From: Channallabes apus
Taxonomy: Eukaryota; Chordata; Actinopteri; Siluriformes; Clariidae
Reading direction: 5' to 3'
Assembly (NCBI GenBank): GCA_030522415.1
Contig: CM060104.1
Coordinates: 25,572,325-25,636,324 of the forward strand
Length of the DNA stretch: 64,000 nucleotides
The position numbers and the translations under genes are program-made. Of the stretch, positions 56,350 through 64,000 are shown in pieces; within the stretch, counting starts at the first letter, position 1; each line of letters begins with the position of its first letter. The notes below the pieces were generated by a model. The model worked only from the letters and a program-made list of their open reading frames with translations, had not been told where the DNA came from and did not search any database.

Positions 56350-57201
56350 ATGGCCGAGTTCAGTGTATCATGCCCGTGCGGTAACCGTCTTTCTCAAGAC
56401 GATAGCCATAATCTCTGTTTTGAGTGTTTGGGTGAAAGCCACGCTCTCCTTGGACTTGAAGGAGAGTGTGAGCACTGTGATAATCTCCAGATGAAAGTGC
56501 TACGAGCGCGTCTCGCGTTCTTTAGGGAGCCACGAGCCGCTCTGCACTCCTGGGGCTCACAGGTTGATTTGGCCGAGGCACGAGAGACGGAGCCCCTTTT
56601 CTCTCTCGTCTCCTCCCCCGATCTCTCTCTCTCCCCCCCCACTTCGCGAGCACACTTCGGTGCTTCTCGGGAGTGTTTGAGGGAGACTCACACTCTTGCT
56701 TCAGTTGAAATGGATGTAGCTACCTCAGAACGATCCTCTAGGGATGATAGAGAGTATGAGGAATTAATTGAGGTTATAACACGCGCAGTTGAACGTTTAC
56801 ATATTGACTTGCCACAAGAGCAAGCTCATACAAAACGTTCCAAACTGGATGACAGATTTCTATCGGGTGGCCAGGAGATGACGTCACAACGCCGTTCTCT
56901 CCCCTTTTTTGATGATCTCCACAACGAGTTATCTCGTTCATGGAGACGTCCCTTTTCTTCCCGTATTTTTGTACCTTCAACTTCATTTTATTCGAATATT
57001 GTTGATGCAAAAGCACAGGGTTATGTGATGATGCCCCAGATTGAGGAGACGCTCGCGGGCTATCTCGCTCCTGGAACATCATCTTCATTAAAAAAGCCAA
57101 CCCTTCCCTCCAAGGCATGTAGAACTTCTTCTACCCTGTTAGGGAAGGCGTTCCAAGCAGCTGGTCAGGCCGGCGCTTCCTTGCACACCAGCTGTGGTTA
57201 A
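56350..57201 (+). CDS. DIRS Gag-like protein, C-terminally cut
   Basis: The frame has 283 codons from ATG 56350, chosen because 'MAEFSVSCPCGNRLSQDD' begins the conserved DIRS N-terminus. Cys pairs (CPCG, LCFECLG, CEHC) suggest zinc binding. Acidic and Ser-rich linkers follow, then 'RSLPFFDDLHNELSRSW', 'VDAKAQGYVMMPQIEETLA' and 'LGKAFQAAGQAGASLHT'. It ends at a TAA at 57199. The family normally continues further; the internal deletion begins about here. Confidence 0.75.
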   Translation: MAEFSVSCPCGNRLSQDDSHNLCFECLGESHALLGLEGECEHCDNLQMKVLRARLAFFREPRAALHSWGSQVDLAEARETEPLFSLVSSPDLSLSPPTSRAHFGASRECLRETHTLASVEMDVATSERSSRDDREYEELIEVITRAVERLHIDLPQEQAHTKRSKLDDRFLSGGQEMTSQRRSLPFFDDLHNELSRSWRRPFSSRIFVPSTSFYSNIVDAKAQGYVMMPQIEETLAGYLAPGTSSSLKKPTLPSKACRTSSTLLGKAFQAAGQAGASLHTSCG

Positions 57202-57278
57202 GAGCCAGGGGAGTTCACACGAGAACAAATCCCCGAAGGCGGATAAGGGTTACGCGCAAAGGACTTCGTACCCTTTCT

Positions 57279-58095
57279 ATGTGGTTCAGACCCCGGTTTC
57301 TCGCCTTGGGTCCCACTCTAGGTCCGTCTTGTCATCGCAAAATGCTAACGACAGACGCTTCCCTTACCGGCTGGGGCGCGGTCTTGGATGGCCGTCCAGC
57401 CCAAGGGGTCTGGAGAGGCCACCTTTTCGCATGGCACATCAATTGCCTCGAAATGATGGCTCTATTTTTAGCTCTACAGCATTTCCTCCAGCAGCTGAGA
57501 GGCTACCATGTCCTAGTGCGGGTGGACAGCACATCAGTAGTCTCCTACATAAATCGCCAGGGCGGCCTGCGCTCGCGACGCTTGAACCAGCTAGCACATC
57601 AGGTTCTGCTCTGGGCTCAGGACAAGTTCCTGTCCCTCAGGGCGATTCACAGGGTACAGGAATGTGGGAGCAGACTTTCTGTCCAGACGAGCTGTGAATC
57701 ACGGGGAATGGAAACTCCACCCCGAAGTAGTCACTCAAATCTGGGAGAGATTCTCTACAGCGGAGGTGGACCTCTTTGCCTCACAGGAGACTGCACAATG
57801 TCCCCTCTACTACTCTCTGACTCATCCAGCTCCCCTGGATCTGGACGCGATGGCCCATACGTGGCCCAATTTACGCCTCTATGCGTACCCTCCGATAGCT
57901 CTGCTCCCGGGAGTCCTGGCGAGGGTCCGTCAACACGGTTTGCGCCTCTTATTGATAGCGCCCCGTTGGCCGGCCCGAGTATGGTTCTCAGAAATAATAT
58001 CACTCCTCGACGGCTCACCTTGGATGATTCCAGTGAGGAGGGATCTTCTATCTCAGGCGCAGGGGACAATATTTCATCCCCGGCCCGAGCTTTGA
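57279..58095 (+). pseudogene. DIRS RNase H region
   Basis: Just downstream of gag, 'LTTDASLTGWGAVLDGRPAQ', 'NCLEMMALFLALQHFL' and 'VLVRVDSTSVVSYINRQGG' mark RNase H. A frameshift near 57645 moves to a second frame with 'MGADFLSRRAVNHGEWKLHP', 'FASQETAQCPLYYSLTHP' and 'LLLIAPRWPARVWFSEII', the DIRS C-terminal RNase H extension. No reverse transcriptase motifs occur between gag and here. Confidence 0.8.
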
Positions 58096-59150
58096 AACCT
58101 TCACGCTTGGCCCCTGAACGGGACCAATTGAGTCAAGCCGGCCTTTCAGCCGGCGTAATTGACACCATCCTAAGTGCTAGGGCTCCCTCCACTAGAAGGA
58201 TTTATGCCTTCAAATGGAAGGTATTCGAGAGCTGGTGCATGGCTAAGCAGGTGGACCCAGTCCACTGCCGAATTGTTTCAGTGCTGGAATTCCTGCAAGA
58301 GAAATTGTCCTCGGGCTTGTGCCCTAGTACCCTCAGAACGTACGTGGCCGCTATTTCAGCCTGCCACGTCCTGTCTGAAGGGGCTACTGTAGGAAATCAC
58401 CCTTTAGTTGCCCGTTTCATTCGTGGAGCTAAACGGTTGAGGCCACCCACTAGAGTCACGGCTCCCTCTTGGGATTTATCTATCGTGCTCGAAGGTTTGA
58501 TCGAGACTCCTTTTGAACCGCTAGCGTTAGCGCCCGACAGGCTTCTGACTCTCAAGATGGTTCTTCTTATGGCCATCACCTCTCTAAAGAGGATCTGAGA
58601 CCTGCGTGCATTGTCAGTCTCCCCATCCTGCCTGGACTTTGCCCCTGGGCTAGTCAAGGCCATTCTGCATCCTCACCCAAACTATCTACCGAAAGTTCCT
58701 TTCTCTACCATGCACCCTGTCATCCTGGAAGCCTTCTGTCCTCCGCCCTTTGCGGATTCGGAGCAGGAGAAACTTCACCTACTGTGCCCAGTACGTGCTC
58801 TTCAGGCTTATGTCCACCGCACCAGCCAGTGGCGTAAGTCAGAGCAACTCTTTATATGTTATGGAGGCCTCAACCGGGGGGTGGCCGCCACCACACATAC
58901 TCTGTCACACTGGGTGAGAGATGCTATTGCCCTCTCCTATGAGGCGCGTGGACACACTTCGCCCCTAGGAGTCAGGGCTCTTTCAACCAGAGGGGTCGCC
59001 TCATCTATTGCTCTTGCAAGAGGTACTCCCCTGCAACAAGTGTGTGACGCAGCGGGTTGGTCCTCTCCGCACACATTTATAAGATTTTATAGTCTGGATG
59101 TCCATGCCACCCCAGGCTCACGAGTCCTCGGTTCAGCTTCCCGGACATGA
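58080..59150 (+). pseudogene. DIRS tyrosine recombinase with nonsense codon
   Basis: The N-terminal core-binding half has 'SARAPSTRRIYAFKWKVFE' and 'PSTLRTYVAAISACHVL'. The catalytic half has the first Arg box after 'LMAITSLKR', then 'VRALSTRGVASSIAL' and the nucleophile region 'AGWSSPHTFIRFYSLDV' with Tyr. A TGA at 58596-58598 interrupts the frame next to the first Arg; the same frame continues to 59150. In the H-x-x-R box the position usually His in this family reads Leu (ALSTR). Both changes would prevent recombination. Confidence 0.82.
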
Positions 59151-59231
59151 ATCTGAGACCTTCTCGGCCTTGTGCGCACACGCTACACAACCTTGGGGTC
59201 CAGACACCTGTAGTGCGGCGGCGTTGGTATT

Positions 59232-59352
59232 CTCGTTCCCATAAGCGTTCTAACGCAGCATTGAGTGAAGCCTCGAAAAGGGAACGTCTCGTGTTACTTT
59301 GCAGTAACCCTGTTCCCTGAGAGGCGGGAACGAGATGCTGCGTCCGAACGCC
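59232..59352. repeat. DIRS internal complementary region
   Basis: The left half (gttcccataagcgttctaac onward) is the inverse of 56041-56092. The right half (gtctcgtgttactttgcagt onward) is the inverse of the last 60 bases of the element up to 59606. The two meet at GGGAAC/GTCTCG. Confidence 0.85.
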
Positions 59353-59622
59353 GCACTACCATGTGACCGGACGTCCATTCAGACAAATAATCTGAGGTTT
59401 TGTTGACGGCTTTCCGGTATTTATAACCTCCACCTGATCTAATCAGATGACGTCACCTGACCGAGGTTATATGTAGCCAGATAATGGCGTTTTTCCACAC
59501 ATGCTTCATGGCCGGCAATGCGACAAGATAGTTCCCATAAGCGTTCTAACGCAGCATCTCGTTCCCGCCTCTCAGGGAACAGGGTTACTGCAAAGTAACC
59601 CGAGACGATTTCACGAGTTATA

Positions 59623-61201
59623 ATGGAACATCCAAGTGAAATAAAGAGAGCGGCATACTTCACGGAGGCGGAGTTGGAGGTTTTAATGCTCGCTTTTGAA
59701 GAATTAAAGCCTATAATCCAGAAAAAAAGCAATACGGCTGCATCGGCTAAACAAAGAGAGTTGGCTTGGCAAAAAATAACGGACAGAGTAAATTCGTGAG
59801 TATATTAAATTTAATTATAATGCTAAATATTTATAATTAATTAAAACACCCCTTCCGCATCCTTTTGACTGTTAAATCACTATGATAGCATTTACTTTTC
59901 TAGCCATTGATTTCTTTAGGTTAAAATACCAGTGTATATTGACTAGGAATATATGGTTTCTTATTTAATAAGTTGTAATCCATCTGGAGCCAAAAGAACT
60001 TTGAGCCAAGTCAAAATGAAACACAAGAACATTCTGCAAAAAGGTAATATTTGATAACACATTAACTGAACAATTTATTAAACACGGTTTAGTATATTCT
60101 TTCTGTCATGTAGCTAATAGAAAGAAGGCTGAAGCCCGTCTAACTGGCGGGGGGGGGCACCTCCCCTCACCCCATCTGAGGAGCGGTTCTGTCCCTTAAT
60201 AAAGGGCCACCAGTGGTTGCTGGCATTCCAGGGGGCACATCATCACACACACCATGCACCACAAGTAACATGGTGAAATGTAAGTTTACCACTATGATTT
60301 GATTTCATTATATGATTGAATAAATTTCTATCTCTGTCACTTAAAGGCTTTTGAACATGCTTACCGTTTTTATGCAGGCTTACTGTATTTAACTGCATAT
60401 GATGTTTATGCTACTGTGACTTTTTTTTGATTAGTTGTATTACTTTGACAAGGTTTTTTTTCCTGCATTATTGCTGTCTTTGATAAAATTGAGAATTTTA
60501 TGGGTTGTATTTTCTTATAGATACAGATGGAGGGCTTGTATTATTGGACCCTGCAGAAATGACACAGTCTGTCACAGTTGTAAGTGTTTTTTTGTCAGGT
60601 ACTTTTAGATCTTTATTTTTTGTCTTTTTGCCTGATAATGTATACTTGTATATTTCCACTGAAGGATGACGATGAAGAGACCATATCTGCTGTGACAGAC
60701 GTGGACAATGCTGGAAGATCCACTGAGGTATGATGCATACCATTATAATGCAGCGCCCCCTTTTTCATTACAGTAACAGGCATTGTTCTTTCACAGTACA
60801 TACTGTACCTGGGGATTTACCAACAGATGAGGGTCCTTCAACCTCAGTTCATGATCTAAGAAGTGTAAGAATTTGTGCAGTTGTCCAGATTTAAATTTTA
60901 TTGTCTGACAGAATGCCATTTATGTATTTATTTTTGCCTTCCTAGTTGCCAGCAAAGGAGCTGTATAAGGTCCATCTTCAAAAACAAATAAGAAAAAGTG
61001 ACATGGAGATGGACCTTATACAGCTTCAAATTAAAAAGGCTACTCTAGAAATTGAATTCCTGGAGCATCGCCTTAAGGTGAGAACTTGTGTAAATATGAA
61101 TATGTTGCATGTTAAAAGTGTTGTGTGTATATAAAGCAATGTATTAACACCACATTTTATTTAATTTTACTTTCATTGTTTTTCAGGAAATAAAGAAATG
61201 A
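59623..61201 (+). pseudogene. Harbinger Myb/SANT-like gene with homopolymer frameshift
   Basis: Exon 1 (59623-59795) encodes 'AYFTEAELEVLMLAFEELKP' and 'RELAWQKITDRVNS', a Myb-like DNA-binding domain. Exon 2 (59973-60043) gives 'CNPSGAKRTLSQVKMKHKNI'. Exon 3 (from 60114) reads 'ANRKKAEARLTGGGG', then leaves frame in a run of nine G at 60149-60157. Later exons include an acidic part (60662-60727) and a coiled-coil C-terminus (60946 onward: 'QLQIKKATLEIEFLEHRLK'). The protein helps bring transposase to the ends in the nucleus. A one-base change or a sequencing error in the G run is the only clear defect. Confidence 0.75.
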
Positions 61202-61233
61202 ACCACAGTGAACAGCAGACCACTAAAAAAAAT

Positions 61234-62542
61234 TTAATAAAAGAAACTTTGACAAATCCTGTCTCTCAAAAGTTTTCCATCTCTATGTGCACAAATTTGT
61301 AGAGGTTCCTCTACGCCATCCTCTTCGATACAAGGAGGGTGGCTCTCTCCTCTTATCGTGGCAATGTTGTGAAACACAACACAAGCCACTATGATGTCGC
61401 ATGCCCTCTCTGGACTGACCCGGAGCCCACGCAGACACTGAAACCTTGACTTTAGGATCCCTATGGTCATCTCCACCTTTGCCCGTGTTCGGCTGTGAGC
61501 CAGGTTAAAGCGTGTCTGTGGTCCAGGATCAGGTTCAGGGTAGGGTGTCATTAAATAGGGCAGACAAGGGTATCCTCTGTCCCCCAGCAAGTAACCATTG
61601 AACTGTCCTGTAATGATTCAAGTGTCCTGTAATGTTTCAAGTGTACAATGCAATTTTGTAAAAATTAAAATGTATAACACAAAACATACCCTGCTGAAAT
61701 GTCTGGCATAATGATGACTCCCGGAAAATTCTGGCATCATGCACAGATCCTGGCCATTTGGCCTCAACATTAGTAATAATGTGGGTTGCCTCACATATTA
61801 CCTATTTAGTGGAAAAAAAGTAATGAGTTTAATGATTCTAACAAGGCAAAAAATTAAGGACACACTGTTACCTGTACATTGATGCTATGAATAGATTTCC
61901 TATTAACATAGTCTCCCTCATTTATTGAAGGAGCTTTAATAGGAATGTGGGTGCCATCAATGCACCCAATTACATTTGGAAACCCTGAAATACAAAGGCA
62001 TATATGCAAGGATCAAGTGTGTGTATGCAGGATGAATACATGTATATAAATAGTATATCTACATATTAAATGTGCGTCATAGATTTTACTACAAAGGACA
62101 AACCTGCCACTCTGTGGAACTCCTCTTTAATAATGTGGAGAGGTTTATGGCCAGGGAACTGTACACATGAGTGTAAAAAGTGCTTAAGTGCCAGACATAC
62201 TGTACGAACGGCTCTACACACAGTTGCCTTTCCCGTATGCTCTGCATCACCCACATTGTACAGAAAATGCCCTGACGCAAAAAACCGAAGTGCTATGCAC
62301 AGAATATTTTCTGTGCTAAGCGCAGACCTGCGGTGTGTGACATGTACAATATGCGGTTTCAGGAGATGTGTTAAGTAAATTAACGATTCCCTTGAAAACC
62401 GATAACGCTCTTTTAAATAATCATTCGCAAATGAAAACACATCAATACGCGGTCTTATAACTCTCTCCCGGCGAAAAAAACTGCGTATAATCTGTGCCTC
62501 CACGTCCACAGGATCCTCATCAAAAGGGCACGCCATGCTCAC
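61234..62542 (-). CDS. PIF/Harbinger transposase (HARBI1-like), spliced
   Basis: Four minus-strand exons can be read with GT/AG junctions: 62542-62104, 61984-61872, 61801-61690 and 61607-61234. Together they are 1038 nt, giving 345 residues plus stop with no breaks. N-terminal helices ('EERYRFS'-like [14 protein letters not shown]) precede the DDE_Tnp_4 core: '[13 protein letters not shown]' (first Asp), '[16 protein letters not shown]' (second Asp), '[11 protein letters not shown]' and '[15 protein letters not shown]' (Glu). It cuts and inserts DNA at 3-bp targets, here CAG. With its Myb-like partner it may have been active recently. The start is the first ATG before the conserved MACPFDED segment. 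Confidence 0.85.
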
Positions 62543-62915
62543 TAAGCTTCTGAAACAAACTTACCCTGGAACATAACCTACTACCGAGCAGCTTATCTTC
62601 AGAGAGTAAGTTGCTATGGTTACATACATACCCAGAAAGTTACCTCCGTTTTTGGAACTGGAAGTTGAGGTTATCCACTAACTTACTCTTAAACTTATCC
62701 GGGTATGTCACATAACCTGCTTTCTGGAACACCCCCCAGGCGTCTAGCTTTTGTTGTTGTAGTTAAGTTTGTGTTGGGATTAGTCTTTATGTTCTGGTAT
62801 TTAAATAAAGACCAGAAGAGGTTATTTTGAACCGCCAGCTCGCTTCCTCTGCGTTGATGCCACGTACACACACCCGACACAGATTCATGACAGAAAGCTA
62901 GACGGTCCCAGTGGC

Positions 62916-63559
62916 ATGGCGGAGGATTTCCCCCTAAACAATTTTTTGGGGGGGGCGCAAACACGATCTCGCCCGAGCTGGCGGACAGGCTGGAGGACAG
63001 CGAGAAAGAAATGTATCGCGGCTGGGAATACAGCTTGCTGGAGGAGCAGGAGGACTTGCAGGAGAGCAGCGAGGAGTGGAGAGTGAAGGAAACGTGGCAG
63101 AGCTGGGAGGGCTGCAGGGGAGCAATTCGGCGGACACCATTCAGGGGCGACGCAACAAGGGGTCATGAGCTCCGAGTCAGCTTTGGGCCGCCGCCGTCGA
63201 GCTCCAGGCCGCCGCCGTCGAGCTCCGGGCCGCCACCGTCGAGCTCCGAGCCGCCGCCGCCGTCGAGCTCCAAGCCGCCGCCGCCGTCGAGCTCAGGGCA
63301 AACTCCACCGCCGTTGAGCTCAGCTCCAGCTCTGCAGCCGCCGAGCACGTCTCCAGCTCTGCAGCCGCCGAGCACGTCTCCAGCTCTGCAGCCGCCGAGC
63401 ACGTCTCCAGCTCTGCAGCCGCCGAGCACGTCTCCAGCTCTGCAGCCACCGAGCATGTCTCCAGCTCCGTCACCCAGCCTCCAGACCGAAAAGAAAAAGG
63501 TAGAACAGTGGGGTGGGTGTCCTGGGCATCCGGTGATGCTCCGGAGGAGCATTTTTTGA
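62916..63559 (+). pseudogene. ORF of LTR element copy 2, frameshifted
   Basis: It begins 'MAEDFPLNNF' like the copy at 3839-5110. A one-base shift in the T6/G8 run near 62942-62955 moves to the frame with 'SPELADRLEDSEKEM'. From 63011 an open frame reads 'MYRGWEYSLLEEQEDL', 'KETWQSWEGCRGAIRRTPF', then two proline/serine repeat arrays and 'PVMLRRSIF', ending at TGA. The upstream LTR start used by copy 1 meets a TAG (within 'aaagctagac', about 62898) in this copy. The family's function is unknown. Confidence 0.6.
63185..63470. repeat. Coding minisatellites of copy 2
   Basis: An 18-21 bp unit ('ccgccgccgtcgagctccag') repeats at about 63187-63300. A 27-bp unit (core 'agctctgcagccgccgagca') repeats about five times at 63328-63465. 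Both encode Pro/Ser-rich peptide repeats and differ from the repeat in copy 1. Confidence 0.85.
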
Positions 63560-63802
63560 GGGGGGGATACTGTGAGGGTCAACCCCTAGAGGGCGCCAAA
63601 CGCCCGTTTACTTTAGTTTGTTTAAAACAAATTTACTTTATGTTTACTTTGGTATAAATAGCCTTGTTGTTGTAGTTAAGTTTGTGTTGGGATTAGTCTT
63701 TATGTTCTGGAATTTAAATAAAGACTGTTATTTTGAACCGCCAGCTCGCTTCCTCTGCGTTCATGCCACGCACACACACCTGACACAGATTCATGACATT
63801 TA

Positions 63803-64000
63803 TTCGTGCAAAATAATATTCATGCAATATAATTACAGGCTCTGGATTCGTTTTCGTTTCCAGTATAAACCAAAATACATCTTACGATTTTTGAGAGATT
63901 TGTTGTAAAAAAAAAATCAGTTGTTTTCAGATATTTGTCTGTACAAAATAATATTTATGCAATATAATTACAGGCTCTGGATTAGTTTTTCCTTTGCAAT
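63803..64000. repeat. Tandem repeat, about 134-bp period
   Basis: The text 'caatataattacaggctctg' appears at about 63824-63843 and again at about 63959-63978, with matching flanks ('caaaataatatt' before it and 'gatt(c/a)gttt' after it). The second unit runs off the window edge. Confidence 0.75.

Larger units (their letters stand above)
56041..59606 (+). mobile_element. DIRS-1-like retrotransposon with RT deletion
   Basis: Inverted terminal repeats (56041 to about 56245 and about 59390-59606) and an internal complementary region (about 59232-59352) are present. The internal region joins the complement of the extreme left end (GTTCCC...) to that of the extreme right end (...CGAGAC), the hallmark of DIRS elements replicating through a circle. 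Gag, RNase H and tyrosine recombinase parts remain. The reverse transcriptase is missing. It lies just upstream of the Harbinger Myb-like gene. Confidence 0.9.
55840..62739. mobile_element. PIF/Harbinger transposon
   Basis: The element is 55843-62736, flanked by CAG at 55840-55842 and 62737-62739, with perfect 18-bp inverted ends GGGGGTGTTCCAGAAAGC. It carries the two expected genes: a Myb/SANT-like gene on plus and a DDE transposase on minus. Without the 3.57-kb DIRS insertion it is about 3.3 kb. Removing it rejoins the LTR text 'gttcagtcaggcgtctag', as in copy 1. Confidence 0.93.
55647..63803 (+). mobile_element. Non-autonomous LTR retrotransposon, copy 2
   Basis: The element is 55652-63798 between TTTAT duplications (55647-55651 and 63799-63803). 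The 5' LTR is 55652-55842 plus 62740-62892, split by the Harbinger element. The 3' LTR is 63571-63798 and lacks an internal segment. A purine tract GAGGGGGGGATAC precedes the 3' LTR. Same family as 3516-5385, in the opposite orientation. Confidence 0.88.

Overview
The window is animal nuclear DNA from a ray-finned fish. It has spliced genes with GT/AG junctions, AATAAA polyadenylation signals, long AT-rich non-coding stretches and microsatellites. Its transposon content is typical of teleosts: L2, Rex3/RTE and other LINEs, Tc1, hAT, piggyBac, PIF/Harbinger, DIRS, Ty3/gypsy, and an endogenous retrovirus with a gamma-type Env. An otophysan fish such as a catfish is plausible, but that is a guess from repeat style. 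No bacterial or plasmid features, rRNA genes or functional tRNA genes were seen.

Almost all of it is transposons, often nested, and several insertions can be bounded to the base by target-site duplications (TSDs). (1) 1-5643: a possible LTR fragment, a common fish repeat, then an L2 tail split by a 3.07 kb hAT-like element (8-bp TSD). That element holds a non-autonomous LTR element (5-bp TSD). (2) 5644-19440: a minus-strand LINE split by an endogenous retrovirus (gag, pro-pol, env, 3' LTR; no 5' LTR seen) and a piggyBac deletion derivative (TTAA). (3) 19447-24262: a second L2 copy, a DNA-transposon relic and unassigned DNA. (4) 24690-28270: a possible small host gene of four exons encoding a 34-residue glycine-rich peptide, with a Tc1 copy in intron 1. 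(5) 28822-35130: a LINE fragment, repeat relics and a Ty3/gypsy element with two nonsense codons.

(6) 35190-54640 is a broken pair of genes of a kind abundant in fish genomes. One is transposase-like and one starts with a PB1-like domain. The second is split by a full-length L2 (37531-47437) and by a Tc1/Rex3/Tc1 cluster inside an intron. The L2 is itself split by a 4.8 kb element with TA TSDs and inverted ends. That element has no transposase but carries a CpG-rich promoter-like exon, a possible spliced non-coding transcript and a tRNA-Ile-derived SINE. (7) 54640-64000: AT repeats, then a second copy of the non-autonomous LTR family (55652-63798), split by a PIF/Harbinger element. The Harbinger keeps an open spliced transposase and is split by a DIRS-1-like element that lost its reverse transcriptase.

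The best supported protein-coding sequences are the retroviral gag and env, L2 ORF1 and ORF2 (in frame across the insertion once it is ignored), and the 345-residue Harbinger transposase. The most unusual signals are three hairpins with near-identical AAGRG loops in the retroviral leader, the glycine-rich mini-gene, the TA element with promoter-like cargo, and the LTR family whose single ORF starts in one LTR and ends in the other.
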